From contig WFQY01000304.1 of the NCBI GenBank assembly GCA_015486815.1, forward strand, positions 1-5,892: a stretch of DNA of 5,892 bases, given 5' to 3'. The position numbers and the translations under genes were made by a program. Source of the stretch: Phycisphaerae bacterium (lineage in GTDB: Bacteria; Planctomycetota; Phycisphaerae; JAAYCJ01). Of this stretch, positions 1 to 5,892 are shown one piece after another. The notes beneath the pieces are model-generated. The model was not told the origin of the DNA, made no database searches, and worked only from the letters and a program-made list of their open reading frames with translations. The stretch's first letter is position 1. Every line of letters begins with the position of its first letter.

Positions 1-491
1 GATTTGGATTCCGATTTATATCGGGTATCGTCATAAATTTTAATAGCTTCGTCAGCTCGCATACCTTCGGTTTGAGGTAGTCCGACAGCTATTCTTATTT
101 TGTTGCGGGGTAATCCCCATTTTGTCAGATAGAGCTTTACTGTTCTTATTCTTTGTCGCGTTAATTTGCTTTTTGGTTTCTTTACGTCCAAAAAAATCTT
201 TCCACCATATTTTTCGACAATCCAAGCGAGGTGGTTTAGTCTTTGCGTGCCGGTTGAATTGAGAATTGCACGATTCGGTAGAAAATGGACATCCGATAAT
301 GTCATATCAGAAAGTTCAGCATTTAGGACCATAACGTCAGCCTGTTTTTCCGCTGGATGTCTGCAATCTTCGGAAAGGTTGGGCTGGGGCTGTGGCTCGA
401 TATTGGCTTTATTTTGCGCACAGCCCCAAAACCCGGGCATCAGGGACATACTGAACAATACTATCGTAAGCGATTTTGTATAACGTTTCAT
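1..491 (-). CDS. Predicted lipoprotein with OmpA-like fold, CpaD-like, 3' end outside window
   Basis: The first 163 residues are visible; the frame is open to base 1. The start is ATG at 491-489 with GGAGG (501-505) 9 bases upstream, 29 bases after the tadC stop. The N-terminus has a basic start (MKRYTK), a hydrophobic core to about residue 22 and Cys24 preceded by FWG, a reasonable though not ideal lipobox, followed by a Gln/Pro-rich linker. Residues 66-137 match the OmpA-like pattern: SDVHFLPNRAILNSTG, then LNHLAWIVEKYGGKIFLDV, then LTRQRIRTVKLYLTKWGL, which fits the LSxxRAxxVxxYLxxxG helix of that family with Arg114 kept. The peptidoglycan-binding loop with its Asp (GHTDxxG) is missing, replaced by a few Lys/Pro residues. 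CpaD, the Tad outer-membrane lipoprotein of alphaproteobacteria, has a similar layout, and an RHP at 44-46 recalls its N-terminal RHP motif. CpaD-like is my preferred reading; a general OmpA-like lipoprotein is the alternative. It lacks the TPR helices expected of TadD. Confidence 0.6.
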   Translation of the reverse strand, partial: MKRYTKSLTIVLFSMSLMPGFWGCAQNKANIEPQPQPNLSEDCRHPAEKQADVMVLNAELSDMTLSDVHFLPNRAILNSTGTQRLNHLAWIVEKYGGKIFLDVKKPKSKLTRQRIRTVKLYLTKWGLPRNKIRIAVGLPQTEGMRADEAIKIYDDTRYKSESK

Positions 492-500
492 AATTTGATA

Positions 501-505
501 CCTCC
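501..505 (-). promoter_or_regulatory. Ribosome binding site of the lipoprotein gene
   Basis: GGAGG on the minus strand with a 9-base spacer to ATG 491-489. It is the only strong translation signal near the 3' end of tadC and is what supports calling a gene here although its end is outside the window. No hairpin followed by a T-run is visible in the 29-base gap, so transcription probably runs through from tadC. Confidence 0.7.
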
Positions 506-520
506 AATTATATTGTGCAA

Positions 521-1462
521 TTATTGTGTTAATATTCCGCTTGTAAGGACATCCCATAGTTTCATAACCGCTGGTCCTGCAAGGACGATAAAGATTGCGG
601 GGAATATAAACAGGATTAACGGCAGAATGAGTTTGACAGCTGTCTTGGCAGCTCGTTCTTCCGCTTCTTGCCTTCTTTTTACCCGCAGGGTGTCAGCGTG
701 CGTACGCAGTGCTTTTGCGATGCTCGTTCCGAACTTTTCCGCTTGTATAAGCATTGCGGAAAGAGATTTGAGCGATGGTACTCCTGTTCTTATCGCCAAA
801 TTCGTAAGAGCTTCCGCACGTGAGAGACCCATTTGGATTTCCATATTGACAAGCATAAATTCTTCCGCTAATTCCGGATGCACCTTGCCCATTTCGTTTG
901 ATACCCTAAGCAATGCTGCGTCGAGACCGAGGCCTGCTTCTACGGAAACGACCATAAGGTCGAGACAATCGGGCAGGCCGTGATTGATTTTTTCCGCGCG
1001 CGCCTTTGCAGCCAAATATATCCATAAGTCGGGCAGCATAAATCCGAAGCCAGCAGCGAAAGCTACCATTCCGAAAATCTGTTTTGCCGGATGTCCCGAA
1101 CTCATAGATGCAATCAGTGTTAGCAGAAACAGACCCAATCCACAAATAGTTTTGCTTGCAAGGAATATAACCGGTGCTGACTCCTTTCTTAATCCGGCAT
1201 TTGCAAGCTTTATTTTCAGGTTGGATTGATCGGATGCCGATTTCGGTTTGACCGGTTTTGCGAGTATAGGGGCAGCCTTTTCTTTGAACCATTTTGCGGT
1301 AGCTGCGTTTTGCTGCTTTTTCTTATCCTGTTGCGTGCCATTTATTCCCTTTAATCGTCTGGAGACAAGCTCCCTCTGATTCGCTCGTGTGGTGATAAAC
1401 GAATAGGTTATCAACCCGAACGAAATTGCAATCAGAATGCCTATACCAATAATCACGGACAT
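521..1462 (-). CDS. tadC: TadC, inner-membrane platform protein of Tad pilus
   Basis: A 313-residue second T2SF-domain protein. Hydrophobic segments are at about 3-22, 100-120, 127-150 and 277-300. The region between the first two is hydrophilic and Lys/Gln-rich (38-90). The T2SF domain occupies about 162-290: LPDCLDLMVVSVEAGLGLD at its start, EIQMGLSRAEALTNLAIRTG in the middle, and the highly typical TadC stretch QAEKFGTSIAKALRTHADTLR (240-260), then RRQEAEERAAKTAVKLILPL running into the last membrane segment with PAIFIVLAGPA. TadC pairs with TadB in the inner membrane and would be moved by CpaF during pilin polymerisation. The ATG is only one base beyond the tadB stop codon, and an AAAGG (1469-1473) in the last tadB codons sits 6 bases before it. 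The gene is full length and ends at TAA 521-523. Confidence 0.95.
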   Translation of the reverse strand: MSVIIGIGILIAISFGLITYSFITTRANQRELVSRRLKGINGTQQDKKKQQNAATAKWFKEKAAPILAKPVKPKSASDQSNLKIKLANAGLRKESAPVIFLASKTICGLGLFLLTLIASMSSGHPAKQIFGMVAFAAGFGFMLPDLWIYLAAKARAEKINHGLPDCLDLMVVSVEAGLGLDAALLRVSNEMGKVHPELAEEFMLVNMEIQMGLSRAEALTNLAIRTGVPSLKSLSAMLIQAEKFGTSIAKALRTHADTLRVKRRQEAEERAAKTAVKLILPLILFIFPAIFIVLAGPAVMKLWDVLTSGILTQ

Positions 1463-1463
1463 A

Positions 1464-2459
1464 TTACACCTTTATGTTTACGATTTTCTTTATCATCAAC
1501 AGTCCGACTATTTCGAAGAATAGGGCGCCACCGAGCAGATAATGTCCCCGTTGTTCATACAGTAGTACGCCTGCATAATCGGGATTCATCATCCAAGCCA
1601 AAAAGAATACGAAAAATGGCATAATGGCAAGTACCCAGCCTGACAATCTTCCCTCAGCTGTCAGAGCCTTTACCTGCCCTAAAATCTGAATTCTGTCGCG
1701 AATTACCGCACCGATTTTATCGAGTACCTCCGCAAGGTCGCCGCCGGTTTGCCTTTGAATCAAGACAGCGGTTACGAAAAATCTTATGTCAAGCTGATCT
1801 GTTCTGTCTGCAAAATTCGAAAGCGCTTCTTCGATTTTTATTCCGAGATTTTGTTCGTAAAATACACGTGCAAATTCAGTGCCTGCGGGGTCGGGCAGTT
1901 GTTGACCCACGAGTTGAATACCGCTTGCTAACGAATGTCCCGCACGAAGAGCTTGGGTTATAAGCTCGAAAACGTCAGGCAGCTGATTTACAAGAATATT
2001 CATCCTTCTCTTAGCGAGAAACTTTACGACGACGATTGGCAGAAACCCTGTGGAAACAACAATAGCGATTATCACAGCTATTGACATCTTAAGCAGCAAT
2101 CCGCCGACGAGAAATATCATCATCGCAGCACCGATCCACATTAGAAATTGTGTTGCTTCGAGATTTAGGTTTGCCTGCTGAATCCATTGTTCGAGCTTTT
2201 TGGTTATGCTAATCTTGCCGAGAATTTGTGCAAATATTGATTGTTCAGCTTTTTGTTTTGTTATCGATAGTTCCGCTTTTTTTGCTTTTTTTCGTGAAGC
2301 ATCTTCACGCAGACGTTCGCGTATTTTCTTTCGTTCGGCACCGCGAAGGTCTTTCCACAGCTGATATCCGGAATAGAATACCATCATTATGCCTGCCACG
2401 GGCATAAGTATCAGCATTGCCTGCTTAATATATGCATTAACAACTGCGAATGTACCCAT
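1464..2459 (-). CDS. tadB: TadB, inner-membrane platform protein of Tad pilus
   Basis: A 331-residue integral membrane protein with a type II secretion F (T2SF/GspF-like) domain. Hydrophobic segments are at about 12-31, 104-124, 126-148, 272-291 and 307-325. After the first membrane segment comes a very basic/charged stretch (residues 36-65, rich in Lys, Arg and Glu). The T2SF core starts at LPDVFELITQALRAGHSLASG (160-180 approx.) and continues through the conserved TGGDLAEVLDKIGAVIRDR (238-256), with the ending EGRLSGWVLAIMPF leading into the next membrane segment, as is typical of TadB. In the Tad system TadB and TadC are thought to form the inner-membrane platform contacted by CpaF. The gene begins 4-5 bases after the cpaF stop, and its Shine-Dalgarno lies in the last codons of cpaF, suggesting coupled translation. 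It is intact, with no missing segments. The order before tadC, the N-terminal membrane segment and the long basic loop favour TadB over TadC. Confidence 0.95.
   Translation of the reverse strand: MGTFAVVNAYIKQAMLILMPVAGIMMVFYSGYQLWKDLRGAERKKIRERLREDASRKKAKKAELSITKQKAEQSIFAQILGKISITKKLEQWIQQANLNLEATQFLMWIGAAMMIFLVGGLLLKMSIAVIIAIVVSTGFLPIVVVKFLAKRRMNILVNQLPDVFELITQALRAGHSLASGIQLVGQQLPDPAGTEFARVFYEQNLGIKIEEALSNFADRTDQLDIRFFVTAVLIQRQTGGDLAEVLDKIGAVIRDRIQILGQVKALTAEGRLSGWVLAIMPFFVFFLAWMMNPDYAGVLLYEQRGHYLLGGALFFEIVGLLMIKKIVNIKV
1469..1473 (-). promoter_or_regulatory. tadC Shine-Dalgarno inside the end of tadB
   Basis: AAAGG (extending to AAAGGTG) on the minus strand is made from the last Lys-Val codons of tadB and stands 6 bases before the tadC ATG. 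With a single base between the tadB stop and the tadC start, the two platform subunits are very likely translated in a coupled way, which would help keep their amounts equal. Confidence 0.65.
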
Positions 2460-2464
2460 TATTT

Positions 2465-3889
2465 TTAATCCTCATCATAATCACGCATTAATAATCTTGG
2501 CTCGAACATCTCCGGATTTATATTCAAGCCATAGGCTTTTAGCCTATCGAGAAATGTCGGTCTGATTCCCGTAGTGTGAAATGATCCGTAAGCTTTGCTC
2601 TGTGGACTTATTCCTTCCTGCTTGTAGATAAAAATATCCTGTAAGGTAATAGTTTCGCCTTCCATTCCGGTTACTTCGGAAATTTGCAGAATTCGTCTCG
2701 GTCCGCCCGTTAGTCTTGCTCCCTGAACGATAATATTGATTGCGGAAGCAAACTGTTGACGTATCGCTTTCATCGGTAAATCGAAGCCAGCCATCGAAAC
2801 CATCGTTTCCACACGCGAAATAGCATCTCTTGGACTGTTAGCGTGAATTGTAGTGAGCGAACCGTCGTGTCCGGTATTCATTGCTTGAAGCATATCGAGA
2901 GTCTCGGCACCTCGACATTCACCGACTACGATGCGGTCGGGTCTCATACGCAAAGAGTTTATAAGCAGATCGCGAATGGTAACCTGTCCTTTGCCTTCGA
3001 TATTTGGCGGTCGCGATTCGAGTCGTACAACGTGAGGCTGCTGAAGAATCAATTCTGCTGCGTCTTCTATCGTAACTATACGCTCGTCGGGTGGTATGAA
3101 ACTCGAGAGGTTGTTAAGCAGAGTGGTTTTTCCCGAGCCCGTTCCGCCTACGATGAGTATGTTAAGCCTTGCCTTGACACAGGCATCTAAAAATTCCACC
3201 ATCTCGGAAGTTATGGATTTAAACTTAATTAGGTCGTCTATGTGAATCGGGTCGGTACCGAATCTTCTGATGGACATACTTGCACCGTCAATGGCAAGCG
3301 GAGGGATAACCGCATTTACACGAGAGCCGTCGGGCAATCGCGCATCGACCATCGGGGAAACTTCGTCGCATCGTCTTCCGACAGCAGATACGATTTTGTC
3401 AATTATGTGCAAGAGGTGTTCGTCATCTTTGAATTTTACATCGGTTAATTCTAACTTACCTTTACGTTCGACATAAACCTGATAGGGTCCGTTGACGAGA
3501 ATATCGGTAATTGTGGGGTCTTTGAGTAGAACTTCAAGAGGCCCGAGCCCGAATACTTCGTCGATTACCTCATTTATTAATCGTTGACGATCGTTGTAAT
3601 TCAGTATCGCTTGTTCTTCGTCCGCAAGTTCCGCTACCGTTTCTCTTACCTGTTCACGAATGACGTCTTTGTCTTCTGCTTCCATTCGTGTAAGGTCGAG
3701 TCGTTCGACGAGTTTACGGTGTATTCTGCCTTTGAGCTCCTGAAGCTGAAGTGCCCGTTCACTAATGACTTTGTTTAGTCTGTCTTCTTCCGGTTTGGGT
3801 TCAGCCGGTGCCTTGGGCTTAGGCTGTTCCTGAGCCTCTGGCTGAGCGTCTTGTTGTATTTTGTTGTTCCTTTCTCTGCTGAACAACAT
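2465..3889 (-). CDS. cpaF: CpaF/TadA-family type II/IV secretion ATPase
   Basis: A 474-residue cytoplasmic secretion ATPase, a normal length for the CpaF/TadA family, which powers Tad (type IVc) pilus assembly as a hexamer docked on the TadB/TadC platform. Residues 12-37 are a Pro/Glu/Lys/Gln-rich flexible region. Residues 38-100 are charged and helical, and residues 100-235 are the N-terminal domain typical of the family (DILVNGPYQVYVERKGKLE, then RLPDGSRVNAVIPP). The catalytic core has Walker A GGTGSGKTT (248-256, Lys254), the Asp box VTIEDAAEL (272-280, Glu275 and Asp276), Walker B RIVVGECRGAE (Glu324) and the His box GHDGSLTTIHA (His341, His349). All expected catalytic residues are present, so the enzyme should be active. 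It starts 17 bases after the cpaE stop, with GGAGG (3900-3904) 10 bases before ATG. In some bacteria CpaF-type motors also drive retraction; nothing in the sequence decides this. The general archaeal/type IV secretion VirB11 relatives are excluded by context and by the long N-terminal region. Confidence 0.97.
   Translation of the reverse strand: MLFSRERNNKIQQDAQPEAQEQPKPKAPAEPKPEEDRLNKVISERALQLQELKGRIHRKLVERLDLTRMEAEDKDVIREQVRETVAELADEEQAILNYNDRQRLINEVIDEVFGLGPLEVLLKDPTITDILVNGPYQVYVERKGKLELTDVKFKDDEHLLHIIDKIVSAVGRRCDEVSPMVDARLPDGSRVNAVIPPLAIDGASMSIRRFGTDPIHIDDLIKFKSITSEMVEFLDACVKARLNILIVGGTGSGKTTLLNNLSSFIPPDERIVTIEDAAELILQQPHVVRLESRPPNIEGKGQVTIRDLLINSLRMRPDRIVVGECRGAETLDMLQAMNTGHDGSLTTIHANSPRDAISRVETMVSMAGFDLPMKAIRQQFASAINIIVQGARLTGGPRRILQISEVTGMEGETITLQDIFIYKQEGISPQSKAYGSFHTTGIRPTFLDRLKAYGLNINPEMFEPRLLMRDYDED
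2469..2473 (-). promoter_or_regulatory. tadB Shine-Dalgarno inside the end of cpaF
   Basis: GAGGA on the minus strand, 9 bases before the tadB ATG, is formed by the final Glu-Asp codons and first stop base region of cpaF. Ribosomes finishing cpaF would uncover and reload at this site, which fits translational coupling of the motor and its platform. Confidence 0.6.
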
Positions 3890-3906
3890 TTATATTCTAC
3901 CTCCGA

Positions 3907-5097
3907 TTATTGCTTACCAAGTACCTTAGCGATCAATCCTGATAGATTCGATTCTTTTTCGTTTTTTCCGTTTTCCGATGGATTGTGAATTCTGTTTGCT
4001 ATTGTTCTTATCGCTTCACGCGCTTTTGATTTTGGTGCAAATTTATGTAGCGGTTGTCCGGTGTTGACAGCAGCTGATACTGTTTTGTATTCTTCCGGAA
4101 TGGTCAGCCATATTTTTTTATTCAATGTTTGTTCTATGTCTGCAACGGTTAATGTATTGCAATCGCTGGTGGTTCTGGAAACGATCAGTTTGATGCGTTC
4201 AAGGTTATATCCTTCGCGCTCCATCTCACGTAGAATGCGATCGATATTTCTTACCGAAGGGACGGTAAGGTTTAGTATCATCAGTGAAATATCAGCGAGT
4301 TCAAGGACGGTTGGTCCTATCGCACTGTTTCGCGGTGGTCCGTCGCATATAACATAGTCGAACATTTCACTTAATGCGTTTAGGACATTAGTAATGTTCG
4401 GAGCGGAAATAGCTTGTGCCTGAGCAAACTGTAGTGGCCTTGCTAATACGGATACTCCCGTTTCGTGTTTTATGAGAGCTTTTTCTATCATCGACGGATC
4501 GATGGCATCAAGCGTCTGGCATAAATCTGCAATGCTGAACTGCGGTGTCAGATCCAAAAGAGTTGCGATGTGTCCGTATAGTAGATCGAGATCGACGATG
4601 ACTGCGGAACGTCTCGCCATTTGGGCGAGTTCACAGCCAAGATTGACTGCGATAGTTGTTGTTCCCACTCCGCCTGCAGTGCCGAATATGCAGATGATAC
4701 TTCCTTGCTGTGTATTCGTGTTAGTCAGTTTTGAAATACGGTTGGTGGCTTGATGTAACTGATCATCATCTATCGGACGTAGGAGGAATTCGCGGAAACC
4801 TGTTCTCATAGCTTGTAGAATCAGTTGAGCGTCGTTTGACTCACTTACGGCAAAGAATGTCAATTCGGGATATTTTTCTATTACAGGTGCGCAGATTTGA
4901 AGCACATATTCAGGCTCGGGGTCGAGATTGACAACTACAAGCTCAGCGGGATAATTATCGAGTATATTCTCAAGCATAGCAGGTTCGTCAATCTCAGAGA
5001 TAACCTTCAGTCCGTTAATGGACAGAAGTTTGCTTCTGAGCTGCTTGGTGTAGTCTTCGTCGCTGTTCAAAATTATCGCTCTGATGCCTCGAGCCAT
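3907..5097 (-). CDS. cpaE: CpaE/TadZ-family pilus localisation ATPase
   Basis: A 396-residue protein with the two-part CpaE/TadZ architecture. Residues 5-118 form a receiver-like domain, but the usual acidic pair after strand 1 reads N11-S12, the phospho-acceptor position after strand 3 is probably Asn57 (VVVNLD), and the conserved Lys is Arg107 (LLRPI), so phosphorylation is unlikely. Residues 133-370 form a ParA/MinD-like ATPase fold: P-loop FGTAGGVGTTT (138-148), the Walker A' strand VIVDLDLLYG (Asp169, Asp171) and the Walker B-like strand YVICDGPP (Asp252). Both P-loop lysines of the canonical KGGxGKT are absent (Ala141, Thr146). The tail, residues 381-396, looks like a short amphipathic helix after a polar linker. 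In known systems this family sits at the inner membrane or cell pole and places the pilus machine. The ATG at 5097 is preferred over an in-frame TTG at 5109 because a GGAG lies 6 bases before the ATG and inside the TTG extension. The 56-base AT-rich gap upstream shows no clear promoter. Confidence 0.92.
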   Translation of the reverse strand: MARGIRAIILNSDEDYTKQLRSKLLSINGLKVISEIDEPAMLENILDNYPAELVVVNLDPEPEYVLQICAPVIEKYPELTFFAVSESNDAQLILQAMRTGFREFLLRPIDDDQLHQATNRISKLTNTNTQQGSIICIFGTAGGVGTTTIAVNLGCELAQMARRSAVIVDLDLLYGHIATLLDLTPQFSIADLCQTLDAIDPSMIEKALIKHETGVSVLARPLQFAQAQAISAPNITNVLNALSEMFDYVICDGPPRNSAIGPTVLELADISLMILNLTVPSVRNIDRILREMEREGYNLERIKLIVSRTTSDCNTLTVADIEQTLNKKIWLTIPEEYKTVSAAVNTGQPLHKFAPKSKAREAIRTIANRIHNPSENGKNEKESNLSGLIAKVLGKQ

Positions 5098-5103
5098 ACC
5101 CAA

Positions 5104-5107
5104 CTCC
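5104..5107 (-). promoter_or_regulatory. Ribosome binding site that fixes the cpaE start
   Basis: On the minus strand GGAG is followed by a 6-base spacer and then ATG at 5097-5095. A longer reading would start at TTG (5109) and would use this sequence as codons, with no Shine-Dalgarno of its own in view. The site therefore supports the ATG start and a 396-residue product. Confidence 0.75.
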
Positions 5108-5153
5108 AAATTTGCCTATTTAAAGGTCTGTCTTATAAAATAAATGTGCCTAA

Positions 5154-5892
5154 CTATTGTACCAATCTTACTGGTCTCTTTCCGCCAAGTGTGCGGAATA
5201 TGTTTTTTAATTGTTCTTCATATTGGCTAATGTCCAAAGTAGGGACGTGATAATGAGTGCCGTGTCCTATTTCTGCTAATTGTGCCATTAAGTCTTGATC
5301 CGCATCCGAACCGATACTGATGGTATCTATCTGGATTCCAGCATTTACGGCACTTACAGCGTCATTGATACTGGTTGTCTTTGCCTGTTGGGGGTTTCCA
5401 GGACGATTTGCCCTTCCATCAGTCATAAGAATCATTACCTTTTTCGCATAAGAACGAGCATTAGAGCTTGTAAGCTCCTGCCTCGCCCGCTGGATACCAT
5501 TTGCGATGTTTGTAGCACTTCCTTCACCGCCCGCTTGTTTGTTGTAGGCTGCTTGCGATACCAAACTATAATCAAAAGTCAGTTCTTGATCTCTACGTGC
5601 AGTTTCATCATAAGATACTAATCCTAATTGATCGGAACTATCTACAGCGGTCAGGTAGTCGCAAAGTTCTTCTATCGCTTGTTTAACAGCATAGACTGGC
5701 TGAACTCTGCAGTCCTTTAGCTGAGGAGTCTCCGTTTCGAGGTGTCGACGATCAAGTAAATAATGAACAAATGTCCTTAATCCATAGCGTCCCGCATATC
5801 TCTTTTCTGGTTCGGTTCGCCAAGTATCGTCAAGCCGATATTTAACATACTTGATATAATCATCCCAGCTGCCTTTAGGATAAGGGTATGGA
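5154..5892 (-). CDS. VWA-domain protein, TadG-like, 5' end outside window
   Basis: This is the C-terminal 245 residues of a larger protein; the reading frame stays open to the window edge and ends at a TAG stop at 5154-5156. From visible residue 66 to about 235 it reads as a von Willebrand factor A domain: helix 1 (AVKQAIEELCDYL, 68-80), the strand QLGLVSYDETA (88-98), the second metal-site (MIDAS) motif GSATNIANGI with Thr127, the strand and third MIDAS motif VMILMTDG with Asp158, then IDTISIG and a final helix. The first MIDAS motif (DxSxS) is not in the visible part and should lie upstream, so a segment of at least 64 residues separates it from helix 1. Next to cpaE/cpaF/tadBC, the best reading is a TadG-type minor pilin or surface protein of the Tad apparatus, usually anchored by an N-terminal TadE-like membrane segment that cannot be checked here. 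An unrelated VWA protein is the alternative. The VWA fold is secure; the TadG role is inferred from context. Confidence 0.85.
   Translation of the reverse strand, partial: PYPYPKGSWDDYIKYVKYRLDDTWRTEPEKRYAGRYGLRTFVHYLLDRRHLETETPQLKDCRVQPVYAVKQAIEELCDYLTAVDSSDQLGLVSYDETARRDQELTFDYSLVSQAAYNKQAGGEGSATNIANGIQRARQELTSSNARSYAKKVMILMTDGRANRPGNPQQAKTTSINDAVSAVNAGIQIDTISIGSDADQDLMAQLAEIGHGTHYHVPTLDISQYEEQLKNIFRTLGGKRPVRLVQ

Larger units (their letters stand above)
1..5892 (-). other. Internal segment of a tad/cpa pilus operon
   Basis: Six genes in one direction with gaps of 56, 17, 5, 1 and 29 bases and no recognisable promoter or terminator between them. The order VWA protein, cpaE, cpaF, tadB, tadC, lipoprotein matches the conserved core order of tad loci in diverse bacteria. 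The largest gap (5098-5153) is AT-rich but shows no credible -35/-10 pair. There is no stretch longer than 300 bases without a gene, and no tRNA, rRNA, insertion sequence, CRISPR array or long repeat was seen. Confidence 0.8.

Noticed and set aside
1..491. TadD-type TPR lipoprotein after tadC
   Set aside because: The visible sequence lacks tandem 34-residue helical repeats and instead alternates strands and helices in the OmpA-like order.
357..983. Plus-strand open frame of 208 codons overlapping tadC and the lipoprotein gene
   Set aside because: It is antisense to two well-supported genes, has no convincing ribosome binding site, and its product shows no recognisable domain or sensible composition; it is a by-product of codon use on the other strand.
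906..1292. Minus-strand 128-codon frame inside tadC in another register
   Set aside because: It lies entirely within tadC, whose T2SF domain is clear; the product is low-complexity basic sequence with no domain.
2843..3190. Plus-strand 115-codon frame antisense to cpaF
   Set aside because: It covers the coding region for the Walker and His-box motifs of cpaF, so the opposite strand is the real gene; nothing recognisable in the product.
5098..5109. TTG start for cpaE at 5109
   Set aside because: The extension consumes the GGAG that serves the ATG at 5097 and has no upstream ribosome binding site of its own.
5098..5153. Possible internal promoter in the AT-rich gap before cpaE
   Set aside because: There is a weak TTTAAAT-like element but no -35 partner at proper spacing, and AT-rich gaps give such matches by chance.
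4897..5250. Plus-strand 117-codon frame across the cpaE/VWA gap
   Set aside because: It overlaps the start of cpaE and the end of the VWA gene in antisense, with no Shine-Dalgarno and no domain.

Overview
The window is the interior of a tad/cpa gene cluster, which encodes the tight-adherence (Flp-type, type IVc) pilus assembly machine. All six genes lie on the minus strand, so the transcript reads from base 5892 towards base 1. Both end genes are cut by the window edges. Base composition is moderate to AT-leaning. The encoded set (cytoplasmic ATPase, two inner-membrane platform proteins, a localisation ATPase and a predicted lipoprotein) fits a Gram-negative type of envelope. The style of the proteins would suit Planctomycetota or a related phylum, but that is an impression and not a demonstrated placement.

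Layout in transcription order: (1) 5154-5892, the C-terminal 245 residues of a von Willebrand factor A (VWA) domain protein, TadG-like, with its start outside the window; (2) 3907-5097, CpaE/TadZ, a degenerate receiver domain fused to a ParA/MinD-type ATPase fold; (3) 2465-3889, CpaF/TadA, the secretion ATPase with all hallmark motifs intact; (4) 1464-2459, TadB, and (5) 521-1462, TadC, the paired inner-membrane platform proteins; (6) 1-491, the N-terminal 163 residues of a predicted lipoprotein with an OmpA-like fold pattern that resembles CpaD.

Intergenic gaps are 56, 17, 4, 1 and 29 bases. Each of the five starts inside the window has a purine-rich Shine-Dalgarno sequence at ordinary spacing, and two of these (for tadB and tadC) overlap the end of the upstream gene. 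I see no convincing promoter or rho-independent terminator, so the genes are probably one polycistronic unit whose promoter lies beyond base 5892. Not present here, and expected elsewhere in the locus or genome: the Flp pilin, the prepilin peptidase, the CpaB and CpaC (RcpA-type secretin) proteins and a TPR protein of the TadD type.

Together the genes make a motor module: CpaE/TadZ would position the machine, CpaF would drive pilin extraction through ATP hydrolysis, TadB and TadC would form the membrane platform it acts on, the lipoprotein would act at the outer membrane or periplasm, and the VWA protein could be a minor pilin or adhesin. The window is recognisable biology and not a new system. 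The points worth a second look are the loss of both lysines in the CpaE P-loop, its degenerate receiver site, a MinD-like amphipathic tail on CpaE, a long segment before the first VWA helix, and the OmpA/CpaD-like lipoprotein occupying the slot after tadC.
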